Origin: Lolium rigidum
Lineage: Eukaryota; Streptophyta; Magnoliopsida; Poales; Poaceae
Assembly (NCBI RefSeq): GCF_022539505.1
Contig: NC_061509.1
Span: forward strand, 135,547,885 to 135,611,884
Length of the DNA: 64,000 bases
Reading direction: 5' to 3'
Shown here: piece after piece, positions 1 to 12,224 of the stretch
Numbering within the stretch: the first letter of the stretch is position 1
How the letters are laid out: each line of letters opens with the position of its first letter
Notes under the pieces: model-generated
Database searches by the model: none
What the model saw: the letters and a program-made list of their open reading frames with translations, nothing else
Told to the model about the DNA's origin: nothing
Made by a program: the position numbers and the translations under genes

Positions 1-770
1 CTCGTCGACTTTCCTCTTAATTAGCTTGATAAGGCTCTGGTTGGACGCTTCAGCTTGCCCATTTGCTTGAGCATAGTATGGGGACGATCGGATCAACTTA
101 ATTCCCATGTCCTCGCAGAATTCTCTAAACTCGCGAGAAATGAAAACCGAACCTCCATCGGTCGTGATAGTCTGGGGAATCCCGAATACGTGAATGACAT
201 GTTCTTTCACAAAATTGATAACATCGGCCGATGCTACGACTTCATAGGGACGACCTCCACCCATTTAGTAAAATAATCCGTGATGGCCAAAATCCACACA
301 TGGCCTTTGCTCGATGGAGGATTGATTTTGCCGATCATATCCATGCCCCAACCTCGAAATGGCCAAGGCTTGATGATGGGATTCATTGCTGATGCGGGTA
401 CCATCTGGATTTTCCCAAACTTCTGACATGCTTGGCACCCTTTATAGTATTTAAAACAATCCTCAAGCATGGTGGGCCAATAAAACCCCGATCGCCTGAT
501 CAACCATTTCATCTTATGAGCCGATTGATGAGTTCCACAGGCGCCTTCGTGTACCTCATGTAAGAGCCGATTTGACTCGGCTGGTCCTAGACATCTGAGA
601 AGTAACCCTTCCAAAGTCCTGTAGAACATGTCATCTCCAATAAGGACATACTTCATGGCCTTGTACCTTATCCGTTTAGGTGCCCCCCGAACCGAATCTT
701 TCAAGTAATTGAAGATATCAGCTCTCCAATCATCCGGTTCCATGAAGCTGTATCTGAACATCGGCTCCAT
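1..770 (-). pseudogene. gypsy integrase, partial
   Basis: The frame from 770 has an HHCC-type zinc finger (HEVHEGACGTHQ ... CQAC) followed by the catalytic core start (WGMDMIGKI ... ILAITDYFTKWVEVVP). It reaches a stop at 234. Homology continues in another frame to position 1 (FGIPQTITTD, then SSPYYAQANGQAE), so one frameshift near 235 separates the two halves. The C-terminus lies outside the window. Integrase inserts element cDNA into the chromosome. This copy is inactive because of the frameshift. Confidence 0.8.
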
Positions 771-1206
771 CTGCTACGTCCTTGTAGCCTCGGTATTCTT
801 TCAACAAAGCTATCATCAGGCTCCTCAGATGCGGATCTAACTTTTTGCTGATAAATGTTGGTCGTGGCTTATCCCCAGGACCAATGTCAATCTCTTCTAG
901 CTCATCAGCCGATGTAAACCCATATCCTAGCTTCCCGTCGCCTGCTAGATCAATGCCGAACACAGGCAAAACGTATGGCGAGGATAATTTTGGCCGATTG
1001 CTGGAATCGGCCTCCTTTTTTATTGTATTGCTCAATGAAGGTTTACAACTGATTTGTGCTCCCTACGGGAGGGAGTCTCACGTGACATGCTTGAGGTGAG
1101 ATCATTGCTTTTTATTTTTTGGGGCCGATCGCAGGGATCGGCCTTGCCACGTACGTCCAGTGACTTTGTTGTTGCTACTCTGTCAGGCCGGTGGATAAGA
1201 CCAGCC

Positions 1207-1701
1207 TCACCCCGTTTTTGTAGCTTCGATACGCTCACGGCCGTCCAAACTGACTCCGGAGAGCGGCCCTTGGTCTTTCGCGTCCCAAATGTTCATGCCG
1301 GCTATTGAGATCTCGATCGAGTCATACGCATGGACGACCTCCACTTCATCTCCATCCCATCGTATGAGGCATTGGTGCATTGTGGATGGAATGCAGCAGT
1401 TGGCGTGAATCCAATCTCTCCCTAGCAGGACAACGTAGGTGCTTTTGCTGTCGACGATGAAGAATGATGTAGGGATGGTTTTTCGGCCTACGGTTAGATC
1501 CACGTTCAGAACACCTTGCGTTTCTGACGCTTGGCCGTTGAAGTCGCTTAGTGTGACGTTGGTTTTGATCAGATCTGAGTTAGAGCGTCCCAAACGCCGT
1601 AGCATGGAGTATGGCATTATATTGACTGCCGCTCCCGTGTCAACCAGCATCTTGCCGACAGGCTGCCCATTGATATAACCTTTTAGGTACAGGGCTTTCA
1701 A
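1207..1701 (-). pseudogene. gypsy aspartic protease domain
   Basis: A 164-residue open stretch contains the retropepsin active-site motif LVDTGAAVN near residues 19-27, and further on the VLLGRDW motif typical of plant gypsy proteases. In an intact element this enzyme cuts gag-pol. The reading frame is open here but the surrounding polyprotein is broken and lacks RT. A remnant of the pre-RT region (1035-780; motif TFISKKLDPHLRS) follows in another frame. Confidence 0.75.
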
Positions 1702-2109
1702 ATGTTTGTAGCTCTTCTCTCGTGGCTTTTCAAAGATAACTGGCCGTGGGCCTCAGTCAAACTGCGCTATCGGCACTTCTTCAGTTCTTGGAGCACAAAA
1801 CTCCGAGGGAAGTATGAACACCATATTTGTGCCAGCCGATGCACTCGCATCGGCTTTTGTCTGTTTGGGGCGCCATTCTTTCTTCTGTGGACGACTTTCC
1901 GCGTCCAAAGTTCGCTGAATTTTCACGGCCAGATCGGGCCGCGCTTTCCTCAACGTGTGCAGGTATTGCGCCTCGGCTTGCTCCAAGCTACGTAGCCGCT
2001 GAACCCTACGCTTTTGGGAGTGACTGAGTCCATCAGGGCACCACCTTGGCCGGTGGTATCTATCCTCTTCTTCATCTTCGACTCCTCAAAATCTTCCTCT
2101 TGAGATGAC

Positions 2110-3612
2110 TCAGCTTGTACGTTCGAGGTGGGAGAGGCCTAGACGCTTGAACAACGAAACCTCACATGCGTCCTTCTTCCTGCTGTCTACACTCCGGCAG
2201 TTGTCGATCGTGGGCAATCGGCTCATTCCTGAATCCCAGCAATGCTTAAAGAAAGGACAGTCCCAGTGTCTATCCATGTCTTCCTGTTCCCTTGACTTCC
2301 CCTTAGCGCGGTGCTCATATCCTTCGTCGTCTCTATCATATCGACGATATCTTCCATTGTTTACGTTAGACCGACGATATCTTTCGTCATCTCTGTCGTA
2401 CCGCCGATGTCGGTCGTACTGACGCTCATACTTGTTAATGAGATGCGCGGAGAGCGGACGTTGGTACCACACGTTTCTCACCTGTCTCACCTGTTCCTCG
2501 GTGAGGTATCGTCTGTCATCATATCGGGGCCGGTCGCGTGGGCCGGCCTCCTCCTTTTCCTTGCCACGGGAGTGACTGCTTTCTTCTTTATCCTTGCCAT
2601 GGTTGTGTACAGGCCCTGCCATGTTAACATCAAATGAGAAACCTGGCTGATGCCTCGTGGAGTGATTGATTCCCACCATGTTGACGCCGGAAACGGGTGT
2701 GTGTCCACTTTCATGGCAAGCGGTCGAGGATCAAACGGCCTTGTTCTGTCGCCGTTTGGATCTGCCAACGCAACTCCTTGCAGTCATTGGTGATATGGGT
2801 GAACGAATGATGCCACTTGCAGTACGGTCTCCCGTTCATTTCTTACGCCGTAGGGATTTTGTGGCCTTCGGGTAACTTCAGCTGTTTTTCCTTAAGCAAT
2901 AAATCGAATATCTGCTCAGCCTTGCTTACATCGAAGTCAAACCCCTTTGGAGGCCCTTGTGGTTTCACCCATTTGCACGACATGGGTACTGCCCCCCCGA
3001 GTCCATTCAGCCACGGCTACTTCCTGGTCTCCTGGAGAATCCTCAACTTCTTCTGTCTCGACCAGGCCTATCGGACGCTTGAACTTGTCTTGGTACAGTT
3101 CTGGGTGGCGCTGCTCATACAATGTTAATTTACGGACCATGTGCGCCGATGAGCTCGTACTCCACTTGGAAAGCCGGATCCTTGATCGGCGGCTGCGAGG
3201 CCCAACACCTGCCAGCTCGACTGCTTCCTTCTCATTTAGACGAGCCGAATAACATCGGTTCTTAACGATCCGAAGCGGCTGGATGTACTCCGACACCGTT
3301 TCTCCGCGTCTTTTCCGTGCACTGTGCCGGATCGGCAATGCCGGCCTCGGTAGCCTCTGAGTGATATTGGACATGAAACTGCTCTTCCAGTTGCTTCCAC
3401 GTCCGGACTGAGTTTGGTGGCAACGAGGTGTACCACCCAAAAGCCGATCCCGTGAGAGATTGCGCGAAAAACCTCACACGTAGCGGATCTGATGCTGAAA
3501 TCATGCCCAACTGTGCCAAATATCGGCTCACGTGCTCGATCGAGCTAGAACCTTCTGATCCATTGAACTTTGAGAACCCAGGGAGCTGATACTTGGGTGG
3601 TAGTGGGATCAA
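2110..3612 (-). pseudogene. gypsy gag, frame-broken
   Basis: The N-terminal part (3612 to about 2937) has gag capsid-like features, including the stretch RVRFFAQSLTGSAFGWYTSL and a following WKQLEEQFHVQYH. It is split by frameshifts near 3260 and 3440. The C-terminal part (2679-2110) is rich in Arg/Asp/Tyr, with a repeated RYRRYDRDDE-type motif, and then a Cys/His cluster (CPFFKHCWDSG...IDNC) that probably acts as a nucleic-acid-binding knuckle. Gag would form the virus-like particle. No continuous frame remains, so this copy cannot make full gag. Confidence 0.75.
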
Positions 3613-4439
3613 ATCGTACTCGTCGCGGTACGGCTTGGAATAGCCGATTGTTTTCCTCTTTGGCGGGATGCTTGAACTGGTCTCTCAAGATTGTACTGAT
3701 TTGCTCCACGGTATGAGCTGCAGGGACCGAGCTTTCATGACTCGTTCCGGTGGCATATTTAGCTAGCCATGCCTATTTCTCGGCGTCTGCTCCAGAAATC
3801 CCTCCTGCTGCAATCTGGTTCGTGCGCGCCAAGGTATTGCAGTCCGGCACGTATGTGCACACGTATCCATGTGGGATTTCTTTAGGTGGCTCATACAGGA
3901 ATTGGCAGTCGCCGGGATCGCCTCCAACCTTGTAGACGGCGTAGGCGGGTGAACCACTGCGGCTACTGGAGGTGCAAGCGCGAATGCGTGGCGGTCGGTG
4001 CAGGCGGTATTTCTCCTTGGTGAGTCCCTAGGGTAGGTCCTGACGGAAAATCGCGATGCTTCATGATTTCCGAACCAGTGCACCTGATAAGCAGCGCTCA
4101 AAAGCGTTCACCAGGCTCTCGAATGGCGGTGTAGAGAATGAGCCACCATGTAATTAACTTCATGGCGCTTGAGCTGCGGTGCGTTCCTGCGAAGGGGTAG
4201 ACAGGTCTACTTCATCAAGAACGCTTTCGGGTGAGAACCCTTTCCACCTAATGCCATGTGAACGGGTCTTCGTGAAAGAGCCGATGAAATCGGCTTCGAA
4301 GACGGCTTTAATCTCATCATATTTCTTCTTGTGCTCCTCGGGCGGATGCAGCGTACGTGGTGGTTCGTCCCATGCCATCTCAGTATGCGGATTTTGACAT
4401 GGTTCTTTGTACGAATGTCCCACGAGTCGTGCGAGAATG

Positions 4440-5593
4440 TGTTGCCTGCCAAAACCCACCGATGACACAGGCGAGCAGCACGGAGGAGCTAGGAGGCTCC
4501 CGGGACTATCTGGAGGGCCACTGGTCCCTCGGGCGACGACCCGCAATGCTCCGGCACACGTCACTGGCTAATGCAAGGGCTTGCCACACGACCTATGCAG
4601 TCGGGAAGGTGATGGATTGCTTCGATTAGTTTCTGCGTGGCAGACACGTAAACATTAAATACGGGCCCGATCGGCTCTCAGGTTACCCTGTGAATCGGCT
4701 CAAAGAGCCGATTACCCCATGGTTCACGTTGGATTTACGATAACATGGGGATCCTGCTTTATCAATATCAAGTTAAAACAATCTACGATAGTTTAGGGTT
4801 TTCACCGCATACTTAGGAACATCCTACACGTAGTTGAGGCCTAGCGGATACGAAAGATGATGGAAAACTAGTCCTAAAGAGGCCTAAAAACCAACACGAA
4901 GTCGATTCCCGGAACAATCCCTCTAGGATTAGTAAACCATACCTTACGCACTACCGGATCGTTCAACCCGTTTGCAAGGCCTAACCATGCGGATATCAAA
5001 CTAATCCTTGGAGAACAAGGAACAACTATAACGAGATCGAGATCTACTAAATAAAGAACAAGCAAGATGTTGCCCTTACACCCAAGATAGGTGCAAAGGC
5101 AGCTAGATATTGAGGGGCAGCGTAGCTAAGCAAGCATATCATGAAAGTATCGACGTCAGCCCCAAAACATCCATGATAAGGGTGTTACTCGCCATCAAAA
5201 AGGCTTCAGCACGAGCAACCCCAACAACGAATAAGCGAACGCTAGATGCGATCGATCGGCACGTCTTACCGGAAGAAACCCTCGAAACAAGGCGGTGGCG
5301 ATGCGCCTAGATTGGTTTGTTGTGAGCGTGATCGTCCTCCTTTCTCAATAACCCTAGGTACATATTTATAGTTCGTAGACTCTCTATCTTGGGAATAAAC
5401 CTAGGCTGTGTACGACTAAACTCTATCTCTTAATTCTAAACATAAAACGTAATCTACCATAATATACAGATACACGGGCAATCTAGCCCAAACTCTCGCA
5501 CAAGGCCAATTCAGAGACACTTCATATGCATGTCCTCTAAGCCCATCTCAATCACGGCCCATCTCCTGCCCTGGCTAAATTCTGGTGATAACA
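4440..5593 (-). repeat. 5' LTR of Tat-like gypsy element
   Basis: Read on the minus strand, the repeat starts TGTTATCACC at 5593 and ends in CAACA at 4440, giving 1,154 bp. It has a TATA box (TATAAATATG, complement of 5361-5370). The same start, TATA region and end occur on the plus strand at 13598-14759 (1,162 bp). The two are clearly related but substantially diverged, so they are not a pair from one insertion. Confidence 0.8.
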
Positions 5594-6806
5594 GTAGCAT
5601 GCAAGAAGAGTCTTTGGTGGAATGTCTCCGCATGAGCAAGGAGAAGGCCACTTGTTGTGATCATGAGGAAGAAATAGCCGCCTTGAAGAGGAGGGAAGCC
5701 AAGCTCATGGAGGTCAATTCCATGCAAGAGGAAGCATTGAAGGAGTATTTTCCTTTGAGCAAGGACCGTGCGTGTTGCACTCATGAAAGTGACATTGCCA
5801 AGTTGGAGAGTGACAAGCGTATACTCATGAAGATGAATGCTCTCCAAGAAGAAGCTTTGATGGAACATTTCCGGGTGAACAAGGCAAAGGAAGTCAAGTG
5901 TTTGATATTTGTCATCCACACCCGGAGCATGAAGATGAAGTCAATCGTTTGAAGGCCAAGATTGATAGACTCCAAGTTCAAACCAAGTACTTGGAAGGAG
6001 TCATTGGAGCCAAAGATGGAGCCAAATAGGGCTCTTGCAATGAAGGAGGAGTGGCTACCAAGCCAAAGAGGAAGAGGAATAAGAGGACCAAGAAGAAGAA
6101 GAACAAGGAGAACATGGAGATCAATCTTGAGGAGAGTGATGCTAGCTCAAGAAGGCATGGAGTACCCAACTCCGCCTCGAAGGGTTTCGCCGGCTCTAAC
6201 AACCCTTCTCATGTTCTTTTTGTTGATTACTATGGACATATTCGTGCTCGCTTTGTTGGTCCTCAAGAGGATAATGTTGATTGGACTATTTGGGTTCCCA
6301 AACCCCTTGTTACTAACATGCTAGGACCCATTGAAAAATGGGTACCTAAATCCAAGACTTGATTCCTTGTAGGACTATGCTTCGGTTGGCGCTAAGTGGG
6401 TGGTTGATAGTGGAGCCACAAGTCATATGGCCGGAAGCAAGAATATTGTTGTCGACCTCGAGCCTTCTCACTCTACTCGTATCATATGGCGACAACACGT
6501 GCTCTACGGTATTGGGTCTTGGCAAGGTGGTGGTAACCCCCGACATCTCACTTGTGAATGTCCTCCTTGTCGAGACCCTTGGTTACAATTTACTCTCTAG
6601 TTCATCAAATTGCTCGTATGGGTCTATGTACTTTCTTTGATGAACATATGGTGGTCCTCTTGTGGAGCAAGACACTTTCCGTGTAGCTTTTGTTGGATAT
6701 GTAGAGAACGGTTTGTATGTTGTTGACTTCTCAGGAAAGACAACATCTTCAGCTCTTTGCCTATTCGCCAAGGTGACAAGGGTTGGTTATGGCATCGCCG
6801 ACTAGC
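5594..6806 (+). mobile_element. Ty1/copia fragment, plus strand, cut by gypsy LTR and by gap
   Basis: This stretch matches, in inverted orientation and at about 95% or better by eye, the copia element at 14760-20006. It covers the coiled-coil linker (5594-5950), a basic Lys/Arg-rich segment, the protease motif VVDSGATSHMAGS around 6400, and the start of the GAG-pre-integrase zinc finger (GWLWHRRL) just before the N run. Several small indels (about 5895, 6030 and 6470) break the frame. The left edge is the insertion point of the gypsy LTR ending at 5593. The right edge is not biological; it is the assembly gap. Confidence 0.85.
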
Positions 6807-6906
6807 NNNNNNNNNNNNNNNNNNNNNNNNNNNNNNNNNNNNNNNNNNNNNNNNNNNNNNNNNNNNNNNNNNNNNNNNNNNNNNNNNNNNNNNNNNNNNN
6901 NNNNNN
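6807..6906. other. assembly gap (100 N)
   Basis: Exactly 100 N. It separates plus-strand copia sequence from minus-strand Athila-like integrase sequence, so an unknown amount of DNA is missing and the join may be wrong. Confidence 0.99.
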
Positions 6907-7085
6907 CTAAAGGCCGATAAACTGCCCACGTCTTTGAAGAGAGTTGGCCAATAAAAGCCTGATTGTAGAACCTTTTGCGCGGTTCTATCTCCGGCGTGAT
7001 GTCCTCCATAAGCACTGCCATGACATTTACTCAATATCTCTTGTTGTTCATATTCGGGAACACACCTTCGCATAATACCATCCAC
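6907..7085 (-). pseudogene. Athila-like integrase zinc-finger fragment
   Basis: Fifty-nine residues precede the N run. They contain the H2C2 zinc-binding start (CHGSAYGGHHAGDRTAQKVL) and SGFYWPTLFKD, which normally lies before the CxxC half of the finger. The catalytic core is lost in the gap. Confidence 0.75.
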
Positions 7086-7130
7086 TCCTTCTTTATATAA
7101 GTGTGGGTCATCCCGAAATAATGCCTCAAG

Positions 7131-9020
7131 TCATAAAAGAATTTCCTCCTCTGCTGAGACTGAAAAGGTTGGAGGCAAGTACTTGGAAACAATAAAGTTA
7201 GCATAATCAGCATACCAAGGACTGTCTCGCGAGCTCACCTTTATTACAGCCAATTGTTCATTTGGAAAACTATCATTAACGAGAACAGGATCATAAGCAA
7301 TATTTTCCAATCTAGACAAATTATCGACAACAGGATTATCAACACCTTTCCTATCTACAATATGTAAATCAAATTCTTGCAAAAGAAGTACCCATCTAAT
7401 AAGCCTCGGCTTAGCATCTTTCTTTGTCATAAGGTATCTAATTGCGAGCATGATCAGTATGAATTGTAACTTTTGAATCAACAATATAAGATCTAAATTT
7501 ATCACAAGCAAAGACTACAACTAACAATTCTTTTTCAGTAGTAGCATAATTTCTTTGAGCAAGCATCAAGAGTCTTGCTAGCATAATGAATAACATTTAA
7601 TTTTTTATCTACTCGTTGTCCAAGAACAGCGCCTACAAACAAAATCACTAGCATCACACATAATTTCAAATGGTAAATTCCAATCAGGAGGTTCAACTAT
7701 AGGAGCGAGTTGTTAAGGCTTTCTTTAGAGTTTCAAAAGCTTCCTTACAATCATCATCAAAAACAAAAGGTACATCTTTTTGAAGAAGATTAGTAAGAGG
7801 TTTTGAAATCTTGGAGAAATCTTTAATAAATCTCCTATAAAACCCAACATGACCAAGAACACTACGAATACCTTTAACATCCCTTGGATAGGGCATCTTC
7901 TCAATAGCTTCAACTTTAGCTCTATCAACTTCGATACCTCTCTCGGAAATTTTATGTCCCAATACAATTCCTTCATTAACCATAAAGTGGCATTTCTCCC
8001 AATTAAGAACAAGGTTAGTTTCTTCACATCTCTGCAAAACTTTATCAAGGTTTCGCAAGCAACTATCAAAAGAATTCCCATAGACGGAAAAATCATCCAT
8101 GAATACTTCCACAATACTCTCACAAAAGCCATGAAAAATAGCAGACATGCATCTTTGAAAAGTAGCAGGAGCATTACATAAACCAAAAGGCATACGCCTA
8201 TAAGCATAAGTTCCATAGGGACAAGTAAAAGTGGTTTTCTCTTGATCTTTAGCTTTAACGGCAATTTGTGAAAACCCGAATAACCATCAAGAAAACAAAA
8301 ATGAGTATTTTTAGATAACCTTTCTAGCATTTGATCAATAAATGGTAAAGGGTAATGATCTTTCTTAGTAACTTTATTAACTTTTCGATAATCAATGCAC
8401 ATTCTATACCCTACAACTACTCTTTGAGGTATGAGCTCATCATTATCATTAGGCACAACAGTCATTCCTCCTTTCTTAGGAACACAATGCACAGGACTAA
8501 CCCATCTACTATCGGCAATAGGATATATAATACCAGCTTCAAGAAGTCGTAATACCTCATTTCTTACCACATCCTTCATCTTAGGAATTAGACGACGCTG
8601 AGGTTCAACAACAGGCTTCGCATCATCTTCCATATTAATGGCGTGTTGGCAAATAGAGGGAGAAATCCCCTTCAAGTCATCAAGAGTATAGCCAATAGCA
8701 CCTCGGTGTTTCTTCAATATTTGCAATAATCTTTCTTCTTCAAACTCTGTAAGCTTAGAACTAATAATAACAGGATATATTTTCTTATCATCAATATGAG
8801 CATATTTAAGATTATCAGGCAAAGGCTTTAAATCAAAAACAGGATCTTCCTTTGGTGGCGGTGTTGTACCCAAGTCTTCCACCGGTAAATCATGCTTGAG
8901 AATAGGTTGGCGAAGAAAAATCTCCTCAAGCTCATCTCTTTCTTTCCTAAAAACTTCACTCTCGCTATCCTCTAAATGTTGCTTGCAAAGGATTATTAGG
9001 AACAAGAACAATAGATGCAC
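7131..9020 (-). pseudogene. Athila-like reverse transcriptase / RNase H, frame-broken
   Basis: RT begins with EVLRLLEAGIIYPIADSRWV and MCIDYRKVNKVTKKDHYPLP, then has a frameshift near 8210-8260. The catalytic palm follows at 8193-7693 (MPFGLCNAPATFQRCM and EVFMDDFSVYG, both aspartates present) with the tether GHVGFYRRFIKDFSKI. RNase H is recognisable to about 7290 but broken near 7600 and 7500 ([27 protein letters not shown]). The enzyme would copy genomic RNA into cDNA; this copy cannot. Confidence 0.8.
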
Positions 9021-10595
9021 ACTTGCTCCATTTTAAAATCATTACTAGTCAAATCAGCTTTATAAGGAGTTTTGGTAAATTTAGAGAAGTTAAACTCATA
9101 AGATTCACCAGCAAATTTAGTCAAAATTTTCTCTTTCTTGCAATCTATAATAGCTCCACAAGTATTTAGAAAAGGTCTACCAAAAATGATAGGACAATAA
9201 TCACTAGCAGCAGAACCAAGTACCAAAAGTCAGCAGGATATTTAATCTTACCACATAGAACTTCCACATCTCGAACAATACCAATTGGTGAAATAGTTTC
9301 TCTATTAGCCAGCTGAATAACCACATCAATATCTTCAAGTTCACAAGAATCAATTTCGTGCATAATCTCCGTGTAAAGCTCATAAGGAATAGCACTAACA
9401 CTTGCACCAATATCGCATAAACCATAATAGCAATGATCACCAATTTTAACAGATAGCATAGGAACACTAGCTTGTTTGGGTTTATTAGGATGTGAAACAA
9501 TATTAGAAGCATCTTCACAGAAAATAATATGACCATCCTCTACATTTTCAGTCACAAGATCTTTAACAATTGCAACAGCAGGTTCAACTTTTATTTGTTC
9601 TTCAGGTTCTCTAGATTTCTTTTCACTTTTATGAACCGCACTATTTATAACAGAGTACTCCCTCATTTTAGCAGGAAAAGGAGTTTTTTCAATATAAGCT
9701 TCAGGAATAACACGATCGGCAGTTTCAACTACAACACACTTATTAATAGATGAATCAATTTTATCTTTATACGGTTCATGATACTTATCAAAATTCTTCT
9801 TAGGCAATTCATAATGAGAGGCAAAAGCTTTATAAAGGTTTACAGCAACTTGAGAATCAAGACCATATGTAGCACTCATATTACGAAATGTATCAGTATC
9901 CATAAAAGCTTCAATGCATTTATAATCATAAATTATACCTGATTCTCTATCCTTGTCGTTCTCCCAACCTTCAGTATTTTCTTGGATCCGATCAAGAAGG
10001 TCCCTTTTAAACTCTTCTTTGTTGCGTGTAAATGATCCAGAACAAGAAGTATCCAACAAGGTCTTGTCTTGAAAAGAAAGTCTTGCATAGAAATTATCAA
10101 TAATAACATTACCGGGAAGCTCATGAATGGGGCATTTGAGCATTAAAGACTTCAATCTCCCCAAGCTTGGGCAATACTCTCTCCATCATGAGGCCAGAAA
10201 TTATATATGCGGTTCCGATCCTTGTGAATTTCACTTGGAGGATAAAATTTGGAATAAAATAAAGGCACAATGTCCTCCCAATCAAGAGAATCACCATTCT
10301 TCAGCAATTTATACCAATGCGCCGCTTTACCAGACAACGATATAGAGAATAGCTTCTTCCTAACTTCATTCATAGCAATACCTGCACACTTGAATAACCC
10401 GCATAATTCATGCAAAAACAGTAAATGATCACCAGGATGGACAGTTCCATCCCCTTCATAGCGGTTATCCATAACATGTTCAATAATTTTCGTAGGTATT
10501 TTATATGGTATTACTTCCTCACCTGGCGCCTCATCCACTACCGTTGCAGTAGTAGTAGATTTCCCAAATAGAAATTGAAGAGAAGATCTCTCCAT
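8996..10595 (-). pseudogene. Athila-like gag and protease, frame-broken
   Basis: The first frame (10595-10152) contains a gag capsid core with KKLFSISLSGKAAHWYKLL and WEDIVPLFYSKFYP. A frameshift near 10160 moves to the next frame (10164-9166), which carries the gag C-terminus and an aspartic protease whose motif is CDIGASVSAIP: the usual D-T/S-G reads DIG here. A further shift near 9210 leads to a frame with IIFGRPFLNTCGAIID, the conserved end of the protease domain. The DTG-to-DIG change would be expected to damage catalysis. Confidence 0.75.
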
Positions 10596-10680
10596 AATGA
10601 CTTATAGCAGACGGCGAAATAAAATCAGCACAAACAGTAAAGGTTTTCCTTACCAATTCCGCTTACCAATAGCGCTTCAC

Positions 10681-10698
10681 TCCCCGGCAACGGCGCCA
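10681..10698 (-). promoter_or_regulatory. primer binding site of Athila-like element
   Basis: The minus strand reads TGGCGCCGTTGCCGGGGA, the usual gypsy-type site complementary to a tRNA 3' end (tRNA-Asp type in many plant gypsy elements). It marks the start of minus-strand cDNA synthesis and lies about 12 bp inside the LTR end. Confidence 0.7.
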
Positions 10699-10709
10699 GA
10701 AAATAGTCT

Positions 10710-12224
10710 TGATGACCCACAAGTATAGGGGGCGTATCGTAGTATCTTCGATAAGTAAGAATGTCGATCCCAACGAGGAGCAGAAGGTGTTGACGGGCAG
10801 TTTTGATGAAGGATTCACTGTAAATGCTCACAGACAAGTATTCAGGGGGTTTTGATGTAACAGATGAATAAAGTACGAGTAAGTAAAATGCGAGAGAAAT
10901 AATTGCAGCGAGTGGCCCAATCCTTTTTAGCACAAAGGAAAAGCCGGTTTGTTTACATATAATGACCAAACGTTCTCGAGGACACACGGGATTTTAGTCT
11001 AGTGCTTTCGCTACATACAGTTGATTAATCTTCATTATTTTGATAAGTGTTGTGTGGGTGAACCTATGCTAATGTACCGCCCTTCCTAGGACTAATACAT
11101 ACTTGTGATTATACCCCTTGCAAGCATCCGCAACTACAAGAAAGTAATTAAGATAAATCTAACCACAACCTTAAACTCTGAGATCCTGCGATCCCTCCTG
11201 CATCGATATACCAACGGGGGTTTAGGTTTCTGTCACTCCGGCAACCCCGCAATTGGCAAACGAGTACAAGATGCATTCCCCTAGGCCCATAAATGGTGAA
11301 GTGTCGTGTAGTCGACGTTCACACGACACCACTAGAAGAATAACACCACAACTTAAATATCATAACATTGAATATTACTCAACCATAGTTCACTACTAAC
11401 AATTAGACTTCACCCATGTCCTCAAGAACTAAACGAACTACTCACGAGACATCATATGGAACATGATCAGAGGTGATATGATGATGAATAACAATCTGAA
11501 CATAGACCTTGGTTCAATGGTTTCACTCAATACCATAAACAACAAGTAGAAATCAGTATCGGGAGAGTTTCCCCTATCAAACAATCAAGATCAAACCCAA
11601 ATTGCTACAGCGGTGACTATGTCCAGCGGTGGAGATGGCGGTGATGATGGTGGAGATGATGATGATGGTGATGGAGATGATGTCCAGCTCGATGGCGGTG
11701 ACGATGGCGTCGATTTCCCCTCCGGGAGGGAATTTCCCCGGCGGATTCCTGCCCGCCGGAGAGCTCTTTTCTCTCCGGTGTTCTCCGCCCCGCGAGGCGG
11801 GCTGTAACCCTTCGTGAGGATTCCTCTGTGGCTTAGGTCTTCGGGACGAAGGGTTTCGCGGAGAAAAGGAGGCGAAAGAGGCCGAGGGGGCTCCACACCA
11901 CATGGTGGCGCGGCCAGGCCATGGGCCGCACCACCCTATGGTGTGGGCCCACCCTGGGTCCAGCTGGCTCCCCCTTCTGGCTTCCTCCGTCATCTGGAAA
12001 AATAGGATTTTCTGTAAAACTTCCTTCCACAGCTTGATCTTCCGAAATATTGCATCCCGACGGTGCTTTTTCCAGCAGAATCCCGGCTCCGGTGCTCGAT
12101 CTCCAAATAATCATGAAACATGCAAAATAGATGAAATAACATAAGTATTGTGTCCCAATATGAAATATATCAATGAATAACAGCAAATTATGATATAAAA
12201 TAGTGATGCAAATTGGACGTATCA
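10710..12224 (-). repeat. 5' LTR of Athila-like element
   Basis: The minus-strand LTR begins TGATACGTCCAATTTGC at 12224 and ends GTGGGTCATCA near 10710, giving about 1,515 bp. The beginning matches a family I recall as common in Pooideae genomes. The right boundary is firm because sequence identity changes abruptly at 12225; the left boundary rests on the CA end about 12 bp before the primer binding site. Confidence 0.75.

Larger units (their letters stand above)
1..5593 (-). mobile_element. Tat-like Ty3/gypsy retrotransposon, RT-deleted, truncated by window start
   Basis: On the minus strand the order is 5' LTR (4440-5593), leader, gag (about 3612-2110), aspartic protease (1701-1207), a short pre-RT segment (1035 to about 780) and integrase (770-1). 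Reverse transcriptase and RNase H are missing: sequence that normally leads into RT runs directly into the region before the integrase zinc finger. Several frames are broken. The element inserted into a copia element; the flanking bases after 5593 match the copia gag-pol linker seen at 16.8 kb. The 3' LTR lies outside the window. The Tat-like label comes from protease and gag style plus the antisense-ORF subfamily seen at 12.2-14.8 kb; lineage is inference. Confidence 0.85.
6907..12224 (-). mobile_element. Athila-like Ty3/gypsy retrotransposon, 3' part lost in gap
   Basis: On the minus strand: LTR (12224-10710), primer binding site, gag (10595 to about 9500), protease (about 9440-9000), reverse transcriptase (about 8800-7690), RNase H (about 7600-7290) and integrase zinc finger (7085-6907). 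The RT active site FMDDFSVYG is characteristic of the Athila branch. Right-hand flanking DNA (12225 onward) is the 3' internal region of a plus-strand gypsy, so this element inserted there. Several frameshifts make it non-autonomous. The 3' LTR and the rest of integrase are beyond the gap. Confidence 0.85.
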
